A DNA stretch of 64,000 bases from positions 22,599,713 through 22,663,712 of the forward strand of contig NW_022145611.1 in assembly GCF_000002235.5 (NCBI RefSeq). Reading direction: 5' to 3'. This document shows, in pieces, positions 57,396 to 64,000 of the stretch. The stretch comes from Strongylocentrotus purpuratus. Its lineage: Eukaryota; Echinodermata; Echinoidea; Camarodonta; Strongylocentrotidae. Made by a program: the position numbers and the translations under genes. Below the pieces are notes generated by a model, which saw nothing but the letters and a program-made list of their open reading frames with translations, was not told the DNA's origin and did not search any database. Every line of letters starts with the position of its first letter. Position 1 is the stretch's first letter.

Positions 57396-57962
57396 GCTCT
57401 GACAAAAGTTAATAAATGAATGAAACTCCTAATCTTTAACTTACCTGAAATTCATTCCAGTTACATTCGTTTGATATGAATTGAAATTTCCCAAAGGAAT
57501 TTTGTAAACAAATAACAAATATAATCCTTTTTCAAAGTTTTCCATTTCAAACCATTGAAATAAAATAAATATTGCTCTTTCTAAATGCCATGAGAACTTC
57601 ACCCCTGCCAAGCTTTAGAACATATTGCCCTCAATGAACATTAAAAAGGTTAATCTCCCATGTCTTGAATCTGTTGGAGAAAGAAAAATGTAGCCATCCT
57701 TAGTTCACTAACATTCAAATTGTTTGGTGTGATTTGCCAGCCAAGAAAGAAAAGGAAATAACTGTTTGTACATTTCTTGTTCTTGCATAACAAAAATTTG
57801 TCAAGATGATAACATTTCTATATGTAGTTTATCACTCTCTTGCAAACTTTCCTACGTATTCCTCCTTCTAACATGTGAATCCCCCCTCCCTGCCCCCTCC
57901 CTGCCCCCTCCCTGCGGATCCTTCTAGATTAGTTCCCTTCATTACCGTATTACAGCGGTCTG

Positions 57963-62048
<4,086 letters not shown>

Positions 62049-64000
62049 CTATACAGGGATTAAGATATCAAAAATACATCACAGTTAATAAAGTATTCAT
62101 ATTGAATGATGAAGACATAATAGACCATAATTTTCAGGAGTGCATGACCAGGGGAATCACTAGAGGGGGTATGACATTTCCACTACCGGTAATAAAAATA
62201 TTTCGTTGGCAATTTTTTTTTTTCCCTTTTTTTTTTCTTTTTTCCCTCTATATAGGCTGATGTAAAATCTGTAAGTCTGATGACTGGTTTTCATATCTGC
62301 TGGTAAATTGAAAATCTGATGATCCCTTTTTTTTTGCTTGTTGGAAACTGTTCAGCTCACTTGTTGGCAAATTCGGTTTGACTACCTCATCCCTATCAAA
62401 ATTATCTAGCAATACCCCCATTTTTAACCTTGATTCTAGGAAATTAGACATAGAATGCATAATAAAATATAAAAATAAAACCATAGATATTGGTTAGTAA
62501 TGATTCATTCTTTTTAAAGATTTTTACCAAAAATGTTCTAAAAAGGGCTAGCCAACCCTTGTAACAGGTTTGATAATATTGGGTGAAAGCAGAGAGGAGC
62601 TGTACTAATTAAATACTAATATTAATTTTGTAAACTTTTACTTTTTGAAAAATCTTGTTTTCTTTCTTGAAATTATATCAAAATCATCTATATAAAAATT
62701 CATCAACATCAGTATTGATAATGAACTTTCATTAAAACATATCTTATGAAATCTTGATTTTGATATACAGCTTTGTAGCAATGCAAGTGTAAAAAAAACT
62801 TTAAGTGGGATGTCCCAAAGAAAGAAGTCCAGGAAAAGTATAAAAAATAGAAAACATTGTACAGAGGAAGGGTAAGAATTGAAACAAATTGTGAAACAAG
62901 AACAAACAGAAAAGAAGAAAAAAACTAGAACAGTAAAATATTAAAAAACAACAACAGTAAAATATTAAAAAACTAAAGGAATTGTATTTATTTAATCATG
63001 GTAAACTCATATCAGCATAAAAATACTTCTTTTCAGCAAAGATGAATACATATAGAAAGACAAGGAAAATATGAAATACATGAAATGTTTTAAAAGCCCC
63101 CTTTAAAAAATCCTAACCGTTAAAAGTGTACCAAATACATTAAGCACTTGAGTAATCATTGATTCAAATAAACCTAATCACCATTCCACAGAAAGAGAGA
63201 GGAATTCAATATGTTACATTAATGACATGAAGGACTTCAATCTTAAAGTTGAAGTGCAACTTCTTCATGGTTAATAAATGACAGAATATTTGTTCATCAC
63301 CAACGTACATGTCTTCTGTCACGTAGTATCGCCTACCTCATGAATAAAAAACCCTGTAATTTGTTTCATACGACATGTAGTAATGATCTTCCTAAAGCTT
63401 TACAACCGTACGTAATCCACAATGTGTTGACATCTAGAGGTCTACATTAGTTGCTTACATACATTTTATTATGTGCTTGATTTGTCATAAAAAAATGATT
63501 AACATCAAATGAAATCATGACAATGGTTTTATATGGGCTTCAAGATAGAAGTAAACAAATACTTGCAGAAAAAGAAAGTTTGTTCTTAAAGAAATTACTG
63601 CTCTGTCTTCAAACCAACTCCTTTTCTTTGAACACTTGCCAAATAGAATCAAACTAATAAAACTATTATGCCATTATTATGGCAATTCATAGCAGATCAT
63701 GATGTAGAAAAAAAATCATTTTATAATCAGTCAATTACAATAATGATGATAACAAATTAAATTGCAAACGTTTAAAAGCTTCTAAGAATAGAAGATTGCA
63801 GACATCAACCACAGGAAGAGGAAGATGCATGGTATGTTAATAAAATCTTTTGCGGCATGCACTGAAATAGCCTGAAGGTGATGACCTACTTTTATGAAAG
63901 ACCAACTTCACAATTCAGTGTTGGCAAGAGATCCTGAGGAAGAGAGTATACTGTATGAGTCACATGACTTACTGAAACTGCACGTACACCATCCATAACA
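62049..64000 (-). other. Upstream EGLN intron, no further exon found
   Basis: I looked on the minus strand for the expected preceding exon (HxDNPNGDGR, CIYYLN) and did not find it. The stretch is AT-rich with T- and A-runs near 62210-62240 and 62940. It is therefore read as intron continuing past the window. Confidence 0.6.

Noticed and set aside
63973-64000. Possible upstream EGLN exon ending in VMDGVRAVS before a GTAAGT donor on the minus strand
   Set aside because: The residues vaguely resemble the DEVRALH region, but the HxD-containing exon that must follow is absent between 62049 and 63972, so chance is more likely.

Overview
The window looks like nuclear DNA of an invertebrate deuterostome, most likely an echinoderm such as a sea urchin. 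It is AT-rich, has short exons in long introns with standard GT-AG splice sites, contains many CT/GA microsatellites, and is crowded with small non-autonomous DNA transposons and a tRNA-derived SINE. The species is an inference; the protein sequences only show an animal gene set.

Two protein-coding genes can be read. On the plus strand, 504-37557 holds a bHLH-PAS transcription factor of the NPAS1/NPAS3 (Drosophila trachealess) family. Ten exons (10071-37557) join in perfect phase and encode the bHLH, PAS-A, PAS-B and a long C-terminal region. A candidate first exon at 504-565 has a strong start context, a GTAAGT donor and the required phase; it would give a 910-residue protein. On the minus strand, the last two coding exons of an EGLN-type HIF prolyl hydroxylase lie at 61912-62048 and 57963-58035. 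The rest of that gene, including the HxD iron-binding exon, lies beyond the right edge. The two genes converge on a roughly 19-20 kb spacer. Human NPAS3 and EGLN3 are also neighbours, so this appears to be an old microsyntenic pair that links a bHLH-PAS factor to the enzyme family that controls HIF-alpha, another bHLH-PAS factor.

Layout: 1-503 promoter-like flank; 566-10070 long intron 1 (TTAA-flanked MITE, GA-rich microsatellites, LINE-like tail, exon-like GC island near 9 kb); 10337-19329 introns 2-4 (decaying ~150-bp tandem array, small TA-flanked MITE, 219-bp duplication); 19526-29704 long intron 5 with three GC-richer islands that may be regulatory; 29821-36208 introns 6-10 (two TAA-flanked elements with related ends, a 440-bp pyrimidine tract just before the last exon); 37558 to about 39.1 kb the 3' UTR; 39.1-57.9 kb the intergenic spacer (SINE, MITEs, a 25-unit pyrimidine minisatellite, a 1.45-kb TTAA-bounded element); 57.96-64 kb the 3' part of the EGLN gene, with a MITE 17 bp past one splice donor. 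No retrovirus-like or LTR element was recognised.
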